33,957 bases of DNA, taken from contig MTCR01000087.1 in assembly GCA_002212725.1 (NCBI GenBank), positions 1 through 33,957 of the forward strand, in the 5' to 3' direction. The notes under the pieces are model-generated. The model was not told the origin of the DNA, made no database searches, and saw nothing but the letters and a program-made list of their open reading frames with translations. The translations under genes were made by a program, and so were the position numbers. The stretch comes from Sphingobacteriales bacterium TSM_CSM (GTDB lineage Bacteria > Bacteroidota > Bacteroidia > Chitinophagales > UBA2359). Shown here piece after piece: positions 16,365-24,605 of the stretch (its first letter is position 1; each line of letters starts with the position of its first letter).

Positions 16365-17888
16365 ATGAAAAGACTTACCGTTTCTTTGTTTCTTATTGCA
16401 GCCTTTTGTATTAGTGCAAATGCACAGCGGTTTGATGACTACAAGGCGTTCAGCAGCGGAAAAGGCGCTATAACCGCCGTAGCATACAGCCCCGATGGTA
16501 AAACCTTTGCCAGCGGCAACGACCAGGGCATGATACTCATTAGGGATGCCAATACGGGCGACATTGTACATATTTTGCGCAACAGCGGGCATACGGCCGA
16601 AATTACCCATCTCGATTTTTATCCCGGCGGGCAATATTTAGTAAGCACTGCACGCGACGGGTTTATGAAAGTTTGGGAGTTGACACAGAATAAGGTGATT
16701 TATGAGGTAAATGCCCGGGAACTGAGCGGAAAACCAGACGCCTTTTACAAATTTGCCTTTTACAGCCCCGATGGCAATGTGGTGTTGTTTGGCGGCACCG
16801 ATGGCAATATTAACGCCATGCGACCGCTGCTGTCAGGTTCAAAACCCGGCCTTATACTTAGCAACAACGGGCAAAGTTTTACCTGCGCCGATTATGCCGC
16901 AACCGGCAACTACCTGGTGGCAGGCAGCAAACAGGGTATTAAAGTAATTGACTTCTTCTCTAAAAAGGTTATTCAAAACATTAACGCCTGCCCCGATGAA
17001 GTGGTTGACGTAAAATATACCCCCGATAATACCCGTATAGGCAGCCTGTGCAAAAACGGCAGTTTTTCGCTGTGGAATGCCACAACCGGCGCCCTAATTA
17101 AATCATGGAAAGTAACCGTGCCCGGACCCGATACGCAAATCGGGTTTTCGCCCGACGGGCAGTACCTGGTTACCGGCGATACTAAAAATCATGTTAAAGT
17201 GTGGGACTTGAATTCTATGGACATTAACAGCGACCTCACCGGCCATCAGGCCGCCGTGCGCAGCGTTGACTTTGCCCCCAACAGCAAATTTATTATTACC
17301 GGCGGAAACGACGACCAAATTAAAATGTGGCAATGGCGAAAAGTAATTGAAAACGAAACCCTGCCGCAACCACCCAAACAAACCGAATTTAAAAAACCCG
17401 ATGTTAAAGACTCTACCTTTGTGGTAAATATTGGCAACCGCGATAAAAACGTAGAACTGCTGCCACCCCAAAAACAAGCGCCTGAACTGGAAAAACTAAA
17501 ACTTACCTACACATCGCGAAACATTCCCGACTCATTGGGCGACCGCAAAGTGGTTTCGGGAAAAAGGGTAATTGTTGATAACGAAGAGCTTGAATTATGG
17601 GTTTGGGACGAAGAGTACGAAGACGGCGACACTATTTCGGTTTATTTTAACGACCAATGGCTTATAAAAGAATACCCGCTTACCCAAAAAAAGCGCAAAA
17701 TTAAAATAACCATAAACCGAAACGCCGATAACTACCTGGTGCTTTACGCGCATAACGAAGGCAGCCGCCCGCCCAATACCGCCGCACTCACTATTTTTGA
17801 CGGTAAAAAGCAAAATAAAGTGGCGCTGAGTTCTAATATGCGCAAGTGCGATGCTATTAATTTTAAGTTCAGGGAGCATTCGCCCTAA
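16365..17888 (+). CDS. Secreted seven-bladed WD40 propeller protein
   Basis: A 507-residue exported protein with a signal peptide (1-20, ending SANAQ). Residues about 30-330 contain seven WD40-like repeats, each with the SPDG...LVSG...D..KVWDL pattern (for example YSPDGKTFASGNDQG, FSPDGQYLVTGDTKNHVKVW, FAPNSKFIITGGNDDQIKMW), enough for a full propeller. After a charged linker, residues about 385-507 form a beta-rich domain with VYFNDQWLIKEYPLT and NYLVLYAHNEGSRPPNTAAL, a C-terminal module I recall in other secreted Bacteroidota proteins. It has no T9SS sorting domain, so periplasm is the likely site. The propeller should bind proteins or ligands; no enzyme motif is seen. Binding partner unknown. 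Confidence 0.85.
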   Translation: MKRLTVSLFLIAAFCISANAQRFDDYKAFSSGKGAITAVAYSPDGKTFASGNDQGMILIRDANTGDIVHILRNSGHTAEITHLDFYPGGQYLVSTARDGFMKVWELTQNKVIYEVNARELSGKPDAFYKFAFYSPDGNVVLFGGTDGNINAMRPLLSGSKPGLILSNNGQSFTCADYAATGNYLVAGSKQGIKVIDFFSKKVIQNINACPDEVVDVKYTPDNTRIGSLCKNGSFSLWNATTGALIKSWKVTVPGPDTQIGFSPDGQYLVTGDTKNHVKVWDLNSMDINSDLTGHQAAVRSVDFAPNSKFIITGGNDDQIKMWQWRKVIENETLPQPPKQTEFKKPDVKDSTFVVNIGNRDKNVELLPPQKQAPELEKLKLTYTSRNIPDSLGDRKVVSGKRVIVDNEELELWVWDEEYEDGDTISVYFNDQWLIKEYPLTQKKRKIKITINRNADNYLVLYAHNEGSRPPNTAALTIFDGKKQNKVALSSNMRKCDAINFKFREHSP

Positions 17889-18009
17889 ATAAGTAAACCG
17901 CAGTTTGTAAAGCCGTTTATTATACTTTGCACCGGCTTATTAACGGGCAGCCATAACAAATTGCTTGTTTTTATGCCGTTTTTCTCGCCGTATTAAATCT
18001 GTTTACCCC

Positions 18010-18912
18010 GTGCCGAAATTGTTTTTACCGGTTACCGAGGTTGTTAAAAACACCCTTTACCATTACTCGCAAGACCATGTGCCAAGTTTGGCCGCAGCGC
18101 TGGCGTTTTACACCATTTTATCGCTCTCGCCTATTTTAATGGTTATTTTGCTCTTGTTGGGCAATTTTCTGGGCGCTTCGGCCATAGAAGGGCAAATAGA
18201 CCAAAACCTCTCTATTTTTGTGGGTGAACAGGCTGCGGCTGTAATTCATGAAGTAGCCATCAGCGCATTTCAGTACCAAGGCAGTATTGGCATTACCCTC
18301 ATCGGAATTATAAGCACCTATTTCAGTGCTACCAGCGTTTGGGTGCAACTGCAATGGGCTTTCAACATAATTTGGGGAGTGCAGGCCAAGCAAGGAACCC
18401 GCAACATGATAGCAAAATACCTTAAAGACCAGTTGGTGGCGCTCCTTATTATACTGGTTATTGTGGTTTTTGTGGTGCTGGGGTTGTTATACGGTACCCT
18501 GCTCTCCATTTTTGAAGAATACCTCAAACTCCATCTCTCCGATTCCTCTATAGACTTTCTGCGACTGATTAATTTTGTGGTTTCCTATGGGCTTTCGGTG
18601 TTGCTATTTGCTTTTGCCTTTAAATTTATACCCGATGTTCAACTTGGCTGGCGCCATGTGTGGTGGGGAGCAGTAGTTACCTCTTTGTTGTTTGGCGCAG
18701 GCAGGTACCTTATAGGCCTGTACCTTAGCCGCGGAGGTATCTCAAGCGCCTACGGTGTGGCCGGCTCATTGGTGTTGTTGCTGCTTTGGGTGTATTACAT
18801 TTCCATTATTCTGCTGCTAGGCGCCGAGTTTACCAAAGCACTGTTCTTATATAAAGGTAATGCGGTTATTCCTACCCGTTATGCCATTTTAGCAAAACAA
18901 CAGCGCTCATAA
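18010..18912 (+). CDS. YihY/BrkB-family inner-membrane protein
   Basis: About 300 residues with six hydrophobic helices. The family signature near the N-terminus, SLAAALAFYTILSLSPILMV, and the later SSAYGVAGSLVLLLLWVYYISIILLLGAEF are clear. The family was once called ribonuclease BN by mistake; its real function is unknown, with suggestions of lipid or solute transport. The start is uncertain: GTG at 18010 gives about 20 residues before the signature, as is common in relatives, and TTG at 17965 adds 15 more; no ATG is available. The -7-like ATACTTTG (17922-17929) is one base off consensus. It stands alone between the WD40 and HNH-AP2 genes. Confidence 0.87.
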   Translation: MPKLFLPVTEVVKNTLYHYSQDHVPSLAAALAFYTILSLSPILMVILLLLGNFLGASAIEGQIDQNLSIFVGEQAAAVIHEVAISAFQYQGSIGITLIGIISTYFSATSVWVQLQWAFNIIWGVQAKQGTRNMIAKYLKDQLVALLIILVIVVFVVLGLLYGTLLSIFEEYLKLHLSDSSIDFLRLINFVVSYGLSVLLFAFAFKFIPDVQLGWRHVWWGAVVTSLLFGAGRYLIGLYLSRGGISSAYGVAGSLVLLLLWVYYISIILLLGAEFTKALFLYKGNAVIPTRYAILAKQQRS

Positions 18913-19307
18913 AACCGCCTTTGCGTGTTTTGGCTGCTGCCCATACCTATGCCTCAATGCGGCAGTAGCGGGCATCCTTTTTTTCCGGGAAATACTGCTG
19001 CAAACTATGCCCGCCGCACAGGCAAAACAAATAACACCCTGTTTCAACAATTAATTACATGATTTATAAGGCAATTTCATCGGGTATTGATTTAATGTTA
19101 TGTTAATTATTGCAATAAAATTGTCAAAAAAACATTTTCTCCGTATTTTATAAATGGGAAAAGCATTTTTTTAAAAAAAAAGTGACAACTTTGCGCCCCC
19201 AATCGTCAAAAAACATATAAATACTATCTTTCTTTATGTAAATAAAATACTACTACCAATACTACAGCCCTCACTTATACCCTCTTCACTTTGCTATTTA
19301 AACAACC
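18913..19307. other. Intergenic region with overlapping inverted repeats, then AT-rich leader
   Basis: In 18934-19014 several inverted repeats compete: CTGCTGCC/GGCAGTAG (18934-18941 with 18961-18968, one G-T pair), GCAGTA/TACTGC (18962-18967 with 18993-18998) and GCGGGCAT/ATGCCCGC (18968-18975 with 19007-19014). A run of seven T (18978-18984) follows the first stem nine bases on, a weak terminator for the YihY gene. A 37-residue frame from 18949 has no recognisable features. The rest, to 19307, is very AT-rich; CAACTTTG near 19187 is one base off the -7 consensus. Confidence 0.4.
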
Positions 19308-19865
19308 ATGATTTTTAAAGTAAAACTCAAAAATGCAGACAAATTTGCGCTCCTTTCGGCAGATGTACATGAATTTATAATGAACAACACCTATCTGAAT
19401 GCCATTGGCTTTTTAGATAACCTCCGCCTCCACTCAAACGGGTATGTTTTTTTTCAGAAAAACCACCCACTGAATAATGGCGGGTACAAAAACGAAACTA
19501 TATATTTGCATAAATACATTGCCGAGCGCTTTGTAAGCAGACCCGAATCGGAACAAAAACTGTATGTAAGCATTGTTAACGGCAACAAATTAGACTGCCG
19601 AACCGATAACCTTAGGTGGGTGCCCCGCTCTATTGCGGTAAGAAACACGAAAAAAACCATCAACAAAACCGGCTACCGGGGTGTAAGCCCCGAACGCGAC
19701 AAATACCGCGCCGTGCTTTACAAGGGAAGGGTAAAATACGACCTCGGTTTTTTTGAAACTGCCGAAGAAGCAGCCGAAGCATATAATAAAAAATCGGAGG
19801 AGTTGTTTGGTAAAACCCGCAATTTAAATATTATAGGCAAACCCCGTAACCCCAAAACCGGGTAA
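19308..19865 (+). CDS. HNH-AP2 protein, probably a degenerate homing-type nuclease
   Basis: A 185-residue basic cytoplasmic protein. Residues about 62-108 resemble the HNH_3 fold of homing nucleases (YLHKYIAERF, VNGNKLDCRTDNLRW), and 121-175 are an AP2 DNA-binding domain (GYRGVSPERDKYRAV, DLGFFETAEEAAEAYN). In the HNH part H68, N91 and N101 are present, but the catalytic His expected at about position 89 (usual V-N-H-I-D-G-N) is Ile (V-S-I-V-N-G-N). It may therefore bind DNA without cutting, perhaps as a regulator. It is a single gene without intron or intein around it. Origin from a mobile element is plausible but no other mobile genes are near. Confidence 0.8.
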   Translation: MIFKVKLKNADKFALLSADVHEFIMNNTYLNAIGFLDNLRLHSNGYVFFQKNHPLNNGGYKNETIYLHKYIAERFVSRPESEQKLYVSIVNGNKLDCRTDNLRWVPRSIAVRNTKKTINKTGYRGVSPERDKYRAVLYKGRVKYDLGFFETAEEAAEAYNKKSEELFGKTRNLNIIGKPRNPKTG

Positions 19866-20008
19866 TCCGGCGCTTGCTGCAAGAATGTTCCCGCATCAGT
19901 TGGTGCATTCAATACCCGGCATTGAACGGATATGCCTGTAGTATGCCGGTATAATAACTGCATTGCCATGCCATATTGGGGCAATACCCGCAGGGCAGCA
20001 GCAGAAAT

Positions 20009-20025
20009 TTGCCATTTTTTGGCAA
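20009..20025. promoter_or_regulatory. Palindrome upstream of the TetR gene
   Basis: TTGCCA and TGGCAA are 6-bp perfect arms around a five-T centre, 17 bp in all, 78 bases before the ATG of the TetR regulator. Size and symmetry suit a TetR-family operator, possibly for autoregulation. A second, weaker pair TTCAAT/ATTGAA lies at 19908-19926. Confidence 0.35.
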
Positions 20026-20103
20026 GTTGGTGCCGGTTTTATGTATCTTGCTGCCAGTTATTATTACAAACAGGCAAAAAGCTACCTGCAACGGGCAGTT
20101 ATA

Positions 20104-20655
20104 ATGACCAAAGACAACCAAAAAATATGGGTGGAAGCGGGTTATGAAACCTTTGCAAAAGAAGGCATTGCGGGTTTAAAGGTAGAAGCGCTTGCCCGAA
20201 AAACGGGGAAAAGCAAATCTTCCTTTTACCATTTTTTTGCCGATATGGAAGTGTTTACCGAAGTATTGCTGCAACAACACCTGCACAGCAGCAAAGAAAT
20301 TGCCGAAAAAGCAAAAAACTGTAAAAAAATGGTGCCCGATATGCTAAATCTGCTTTTAAACGCCAAACAACACATTTTGTTTAACCGGCAACTGAGAATA
20401 CTGCGCCATATTCCCCAATTTAACAATTGCTTTCAGAAAGCGCATCTGCCGGTTGAAAACGCTTTCCTGAACCTGTGGGCCGAAGCGCTGGGGTTGGCCG
20501 GCAATACCTATCTGGCAAGGTTGCTGTTAAACTTAACCGTAGAAAACTTTTACCTGCGCATAACCGAAGAAACCCTAACCTACGAATGGCTTACCGCCTA
20601 TTTAAATGAAATACGTTTTATGGTGGCCGAAATGCACAAAAATAACCCCAAATAA
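20104..20655 (+). CDS. TetR-family transcriptional regulator
   Basis: A 183-residue DNA-binding regulator. The N-terminal helix-turn-helix (about 5-50) has the typical ETFAKEGIAGLKVEALARK and KSKSSFYHFFADMEVF. The C-terminal part is helical with no conserved signature, as normal for the ligand-binding domain. ATG 20104 gives the usual length before the helix-turn-helix; an upstream in-frame extension is not protein-like. The alkB gene starts 104 bp downstream in the same direction, so the regulator probably controls it, sensing an alkane or a fatty-acid product; this is inference. Candidate operators lie before both genes but have different sequences. Confidence 0.9.
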   Translation: MTKDNQKIWVEAGYETFAKEGIAGLKVEALARKTGKSKSSFYHFFADMEVFTEVLLQQHLHSSKEIAEKAKNCKKMVPDMLNLLLNAKQHILFNRQLRILRHIPQFNNCFQKAHLPVENAFLNLWAEALGLAGNTYLARLLLNLTVENFYLRITEETLTYEWLTAYLNEIRFMVAEMHKNNPK

Positions 20656-20715
20656 TTTTTTGTTTTTTTTTGCCCTTTTGTACGCTGCCGTCTAAAATAT
20701 ACCTGTGCAAGTTGC

Positions 20716-20743
20716 TACTTTTGTTGCATACATTCACGCAACA
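20716..20743 (+). promoter_or_regulatory. Candidate alkB promoter with overlapping palindrome
   Basis: TACTTTTG (20716-20723) matches the TAnnTTTG -7 box, 36 bases before the alkB ATG. TGTTGC (20722-20727) and GCAACA (20738-20743) form a 22-bp inverted repeat right at the expected transcription start, a good place for a repressor such as the TetR protein encoded upstream. No standard -33 element was seen. Confidence 0.4.
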
Positions 20744-20759
20744 GCAAAACCGGTTTTCC

Positions 20760-21827
20760 ATGAAATTGCACGCTTTAAAGTATTTTCTTGCTTATGTAGC
20801 CCCGTTGATTGTGTTATTTTCGCTGCTTAATGCCAATGCATGGTCTTATTCGGCAGTTGTATTTGTATTTATCATCATTCCCTTTATTGAACTCTTTACC
20901 ACCGGCTCAACCAAAAACCTGAGCCAATGGGAAGAAGAAATTGCCAAAAACGACAAAACTTACGACCTGCTGGTGTACGGTATGGTGCCCTTGCAGTATT
21001 TTATCCTGCTATACTTTTTGTTTTCCATAGGCAATGAAGCACTGCCCATGTATGTAAAAATTGGCATGACCTCTGCCTTTGGAATGGCCTGCGGCGTTTT
21101 GGGAATAAATGTGGCGCATGAACTGGGGCACCGAAGCACCCGCTATGAGCAAATAATGAGCAAAATGCTGTTGCTCACCACACTATACATGCACTTTTTT
21201 ATTGAGCATAACCGCGGCCATCATAAAAACGTTTCAACCGATGATGATCCTGCATCGAGCCGCTATGGCGAAACAGTATATACTTTTTATTTCCGTTCCA
21301 TTTGGGGCGGGTGGATTTCTGCCTGGAAATTAGAAGCAGCACGCCTTAATAAAGCAAACCTGCCCTTTTGGAGTTTGCACAACGAAATGCTGCGGTTTCA
21401 GGTTATACAGTTGGGTTTTGTTGCCTGCATCGGATTGTATTTCGGGCTTCAAACCTTGGTGTTTTACCTCTTTGGGGCACTTACCGGCATTTTTCTGCTC
21501 GAAACGGTTAACTACATTGAACATTACGGGCTTCGCAGAAAAAAGAAAGGCGACCGATATGAAAGAACCCTGCCCGCCCACTCGTGGAACTCTAACCATC
21601 CGGTAGGCAGAATTTTATTGTTCGAACTCTCGCGCCACTCAGACCATCATTATATGGCCAGCCGAAAATACCAGATTTTGCGCCATTTTGAAGACAGCCC
21701 GCAAATGCCCACCGGCTACCCGGGCATGATGTTGCTGGCACTTTTTCCGCCGCTGTGGTTTGCGGTAATGCACCGCGCATTGCGTAATTACCAACAAAGC
21801 AGCGCCGGGCAGGTTTTACCGGCGTAG
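20760..21827 (+). CDS. alkB: Alkane 1-monooxygenase
   Basis: A 355-residue integral-membrane non-haem di-iron enzyme that hydroxylates alkanes (or related terminal methyl groups) with O2 and electrons from rubredoxin. All histidine boxes are present: HELGH (120-124), EHNRGHH (149-155) and RHSDHH (292-297), along with the AlkB-type NYIEHYGLRR (251-260). About six hydrophobic helices fit the AlkB topology. The histidine pattern alone also occurs in fatty-acid desaturases, but the NYIEHYG segment and spacing favour AlkB. No rubredoxin or rubredoxin reductase gene is in the window. ATG at 20760. The UbiD-family gene ends 21 bp beyond on the other strand. Confidence 0.92.
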   Translation: MKLHALKYFLAYVAPLIVLFSLLNANAWSYSAVVFVFIIIPFIELFTTGSTKNLSQWEEEIAKNDKTYDLLVYGMVPLQYFILLYFLFSIGNEALPMYVKIGMTSAFGMACGVLGINVAHELGHRSTRYEQIMSKMLLLTTLYMHFFIEHNRGHHKNVSTDDDPASSRYGETVYTFYFRSIWGGWISAWKLEAARLNKANLPFWSLHNEMLRFQVIQLGFVACIGLYFGLQTLVFYLFGALTGIFLLETVNYIEHYGLRRKKKGDRYERTLPAHSWNSNHPVGRILLFELSRHSDHHYMASRKYQILRHFEDSPQMPTGYPGMMLLALFPPLWFAVMHRALRNYQQSSAGQVLPA

Positions 21828-21848
21828 CTGCACAAACCGGCATTTATT

Positions 21849-23693
21849 TCAAATAACGCCATGCAGCGATTTACCCTTTACACCCAAGGCATCAACCCGT
21901 TTTTCAATATCGGGGTCGTCAACAAGGGGCGGGGCGTGGTGGGGTTTTATGCGGGCATCAATAATAAGCGGGCCGCGGCAGCCCCAGTGTTTGTGTTGGG
22001 TAAAACTGTCAACGCCGTGTATATCGTGCGAGGGGTTGCTTCGGGTAAAGGTAACCCACAGGAAGTTGCGCAGGTTTCGGGCGGTAAATTCGCTGTCGTC
22101 TGTCAGTACTATCAGGGGCAGTCCTTCCAGGTGGGCGGCGCCTTGTTGCAAAAGGTGTTGTGTTAATTGGTTTACCTGTTCTGTGGCTTCGGTTTCGGCG
22201 GTATAGGGCGGGGCGGTTATACACAGGGCGCCGGGCAGCGCAATTTTGGGCAGGGAAAATTTGGCAGGCAGGGTAAAATTGGGTGGCAGTTGGGCGGCAA
22301 GGGTGCGCTTTACCTCACCTGCGGCGGCCATTACCACTTTTGAGCCGGTGTTCAGTCCGGTTCCGCTGTAATCCAGGGTATCAATACTGGTTTTGGTTTG
22401 AAAATGCAGGTCGCGCGTCCAGTCAATGCGCTCCAGCAGGTGTTGCAGAAAATGGTCAATATGGTGGGTGGAAATTTGCGGGTTGTCTTCTTTGGCAACA
22501 ATAAGCAGGTATTTTGCCAGCGACATTTGCCCAAAACCCAGAATATGGTTGGCAATGGTAAGTATTTCCTGTGGTTTGCGGCCGGTGTAGTAGGGCGTAT
22601 AGCGCTCGCTGCCAATGGCCAGCAACAGGGGGTGTACGCCGGCGGCATCTACGGCGTTTACCTCGTGCAGTCCGGGCAGTTCGGAGGGGATAACGGCGCC
22701 GGTTATTTCGTGAATGAGCGCCCCGAAACTGGTATCTTCCTGCGGCGGGCGGCCAACTACGGTAAAACTCCATACGGCATTTTTGCGGTGCCAAACTTTG
22801 TGTACGCGCATCAGGGGAAAATCGTGCTGCAGGCTGTAGTAGCCCAAATGGTCGCCAAAGGGCCCTTCGGGTTTATTTTCGTGCGGGTAAACGTAGCCGG
22901 TTATCACAAAATCGGCATCAGAAGACAGGCAAAACCCATCGCGGTATGCATAGCGGAAACGCCTGCCGCCCAAAGCGCCGGCAAAAGTAAGTTCCGATAG
23001 CCCTTCGGGCAGGGGCATTACTGCCGAAAGGATATGTGCGGGTGGTCCGCCAACAAAAATACTTACTTTCAGTGGTTGTCCTTTGGCGTTTGCTTTGCTT
23101 TGGTGTACGCCAATGCCGCGGTGCAGTTGGTAGTGCAGCCCTATTTCTTTGTTGGGTATATATTGGTTGCCGCTTAGTTGTATGCGGTACATACCTAAGT
23201 TGGAGTTCATAACGCCCGGTTTATCGGCATCTTCGGTATAAACTAAGGGCAGGGTAACAAAGGCGCCGCCATCCATTGGCCACGATTTTATTTGCGGCAG
23301 TTGGTCTATGGTAGTTTGGGCATAGGTTACCGGCACACCCAACCGGCTGCGCATGGGCAGGGCGTTGAGGGCGGTAAACGGCACGCCTAAGTATTGCCAG
23401 GGTTTTTTAAGCGCCGCTTCGGGGTTGGCTTTAAGGGTTACTACTTTTTGCACCTTTGCTAATGTATGCCGGAACATAAACTTGCTGCGCTCCAGCGTGC
23501 CAAACAGGTTGGAGGAGCAGGTAAAACGGCTGCCTTTTACGCGGGTAAACCAAAGGGCAGGTCCGCCGGCTTCATATACGCGGCGGTGTATGGCGGCCAT
23601 TTCAAGGTGCGGGTCCACTTCTTCGGTTATGCGCACCAGGTGGCCGTGTTTTTCCAAATCGAGCAGGCAATCGTACATACATCGGTAAGCCAT
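21849..23693 (-). CDS. UbiD-family (prenylated-FMN) decarboxylase
   Basis: A 614-residue cytoplasmic decarboxylase using prenylated FMN. The cofactor-binding N165 and R170 (MNSNLGMYRIQ, N-x4-R as in FDC1/UbiD) are present, along with catalytic glutamates E272 and E276 in HENKPEGPFGDH. The length is near 615, like the long UbiD of menaquinone-making bacteria, so a role in menaquinone synthesis is likely but not shown; action on aromatic acids is the alternative. The flavin prenyltransferase UbiX is not in the window. It is the last gene of a minus-strand set after the YHS and DoxX genes (59-bp gap) and converges with alkB. ATG at 23693; the ATG at 23678 is possible. Confidence 0.9.
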   Translation of the reverse strand: MAYRCMYDCLLDLEKHGHLVRITEEVDPHLEMAAIHRRVYEAGGPALWFTRVKGSRFTCSSNLFGTLERSKFMFRHTLAKVQKVVTLKANPEAALKKPWQYLGVPFTALNALPMRSRLGVPVTYAQTTIDQLPQIKSWPMDGGAFVTLPLVYTEDADKPGVMNSNLGMYRIQLSGNQYIPNKEIGLHYQLHRGIGVHQSKANAKGQPLKVSIFVGGPPAHILSAVMPLPEGLSELTFAGALGGRRFRYAYRDGFCLSSDADFVITGYVYPHENKPEGPFGDHLGYYSLQHDFPLMRVHKVWHRKNAVWSFTVVGRPPQEDTSFGALIHEITGAVIPSELPGLHEVNAVDAAGVHPLLLAIGSERYTPYYTGRKPQEILTIANHILGFGQMSLAKYLLIVAKEDNPQISTHHIDHFLQHLLERIDWTRDLHFQTKTSIDTLDYSGTGLNTGSKVVMAAAGEVKRTLAAQLPPNFTLPAKFSLPKIALPGALCITAPPYTAETEATEQVNQLTQHLLQQGAAHLEGLPLIVLTDDSEFTARNLRNFLWVTFTRSNPSHDIHGVDSFTQHKHWGCRGPLIIDARIKPHHAPPLVDDPDIEKRVDALGVKGKSLHGVI

Positions 23694-23752
23694 AGCGGTA
23701 TTGATTTTTCTGCAAGGTATAACATTTTTGCCGCCGCATGGTTTTGTGCCGG

Positions 23753-24184
23753 CTACTTAAACTTTTGCCGCAACCATGCAACGGCCTGCAAAATCTGGTT
23801 GCGGCGCAGCAAGGCTACAGCAAAGCAACACACAAAAACGGCTATTGCCAGCATAAACAGGGTTCCGCCATCGTTTAGTATTTCTATGCCCAAAATGGTA
23901 AGATGCGATAAAATAGCCCCCGAAATAACCGCCAAACCGCCCAATGCGCCTAACCATGCCATGCGCGGAATGAGTAATAATACCGATACTATAAGCTCTG
24001 CAATACCCGACCCAATGCGCCCCCAAGGTTCGGCGCCAAGGGCAGAAAAAATATACACCGATTCGGGTGCGGCGGTAAACTTAAAATACAGCGTTTGCAG
24101 CAAAATAACGGCAGCAATTACCTGCGCTGCCCAGGCAATAAAATTAGCGGTAGATTTTATTCCAGTTTGCATTGGCATTGGCAT
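23753..24184 (-). CDS. DoxX-family membrane protein
   Basis: A small inner-membrane protein of about 143 residues with four predicted helices (about 10-32, 53-72, 76-98, 104-125). The family signature around LQTLYFKFTAAPES and the later GSGIAELIVSVLLLIPR fit DoxX. The family is linked to thiosulfate oxidation in archaea and to redox-related envelope functions in bacteria, but the bacterial function is mostly unknown. Three in-frame ATGs six bases apart (24184, 24178, 24172) open the gene inside the end of the YHS gene, so translation is probably coupled. Any of the three could be the start. The UbiD-family gene follows after 59 bp. Confidence 0.8.
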   Translation of the reverse strand: MPMPMQTGIKSTANFIAWAAQVIAAVILLQTLYFKFTAAPESVYIFSALGAEPWGRIGSGIAELIVSVLLLIPRMAWLGALGGLAVISGAILSHLTILGIEILNDGGTLFMLAIAVFVCCFAVALLRRNQILQAVAWLRQKFK

Positions 24185-24605
24185 TTAATTGTTTTTCATT
24201 TTTATTCCATGAAGTAAGTGTGTTGTTAAGCCATTTGTTGTAAAACAGGTACAGTTTACCGTTTACAATTTTAAACGTGCCGGGGTCAACGGGCACTTTT
24301 TCGCCGGTGTTGCCCATTGCGTAAGCACACCAACCGCCGTATTGTGGTTCGTAGGCAGCGGGGTTTGCCTTAAAGGTTTGCAGGTTTTGCAGGCTGGCGA
24401 AGCGGTAGGTAATGCCGCCATAGGTAAAGGTGTACTGCGGATTGCCTTTTTGGGCCGAATGGGCGGTGAAATAAGCAACGGGGTCGTAGCCTTCTATGGC
24501 AAGCCCGTTTACGTGATTTATGTGTTTGACCCGAAGCACGGCATCTTGTGCCGTTGCAACCTGAACGCCAATGAATACCGAAATTAAAAACAAGCCGTAT
24601 TTCAT
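24144..24605 (-). CDS. Exported YHS-domain protein
   Basis: A 153-residue protein with a signal peptide (1-20, ending VATAQ). The YHS domain (about 35-122) is clear: LAIEGYDPVAYF, PQYTFTYGGITYRFAS, NPAAYEPQYGGWCAYAM and VNGKLYLFYN. Single YHS domains of this type are thought to bind metal, and the C in GGWCAYA is conserved. The site is probably the periplasm. It ends NANANANWNKIYR, coded by a hexamer repeat that also forms the DoxX start. YHS genes beside DoxX genes are a common pairing in Bacteroidota from memory. ATG at 24605 was chosen over a TTG six bases earlier. TTACTTTG, one base off the -7 consensus, lies shortly upstream. Confidence 0.85.
   Translation of the reverse strand: MKYGLFLISVFIGVQVATAQDAVLRVKHINHVNGLAIEGYDPVAYFTAHSAQKGNPQYTFTYGGITYRFASLQNLQTFKANPAAYEPQYGGWCAYAMGNTGEKVPVDPGTFKIVNGKLYLFYNKWLNNTLTSWNKNEKQLNANANANWNKIYR
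24169..24186. repeat. Hexanucleotide repeat across the YHS/DoxX overlap
   Basis: GCATTG occurs three times in tandem (the last copy imperfect). On the minus strand it reads as NANANA in the YHS frame and as MPMPM, three possible starts, in the DoxX frame. A gain or loss of one unit keeps both frames intact. Confidence 0.7.
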
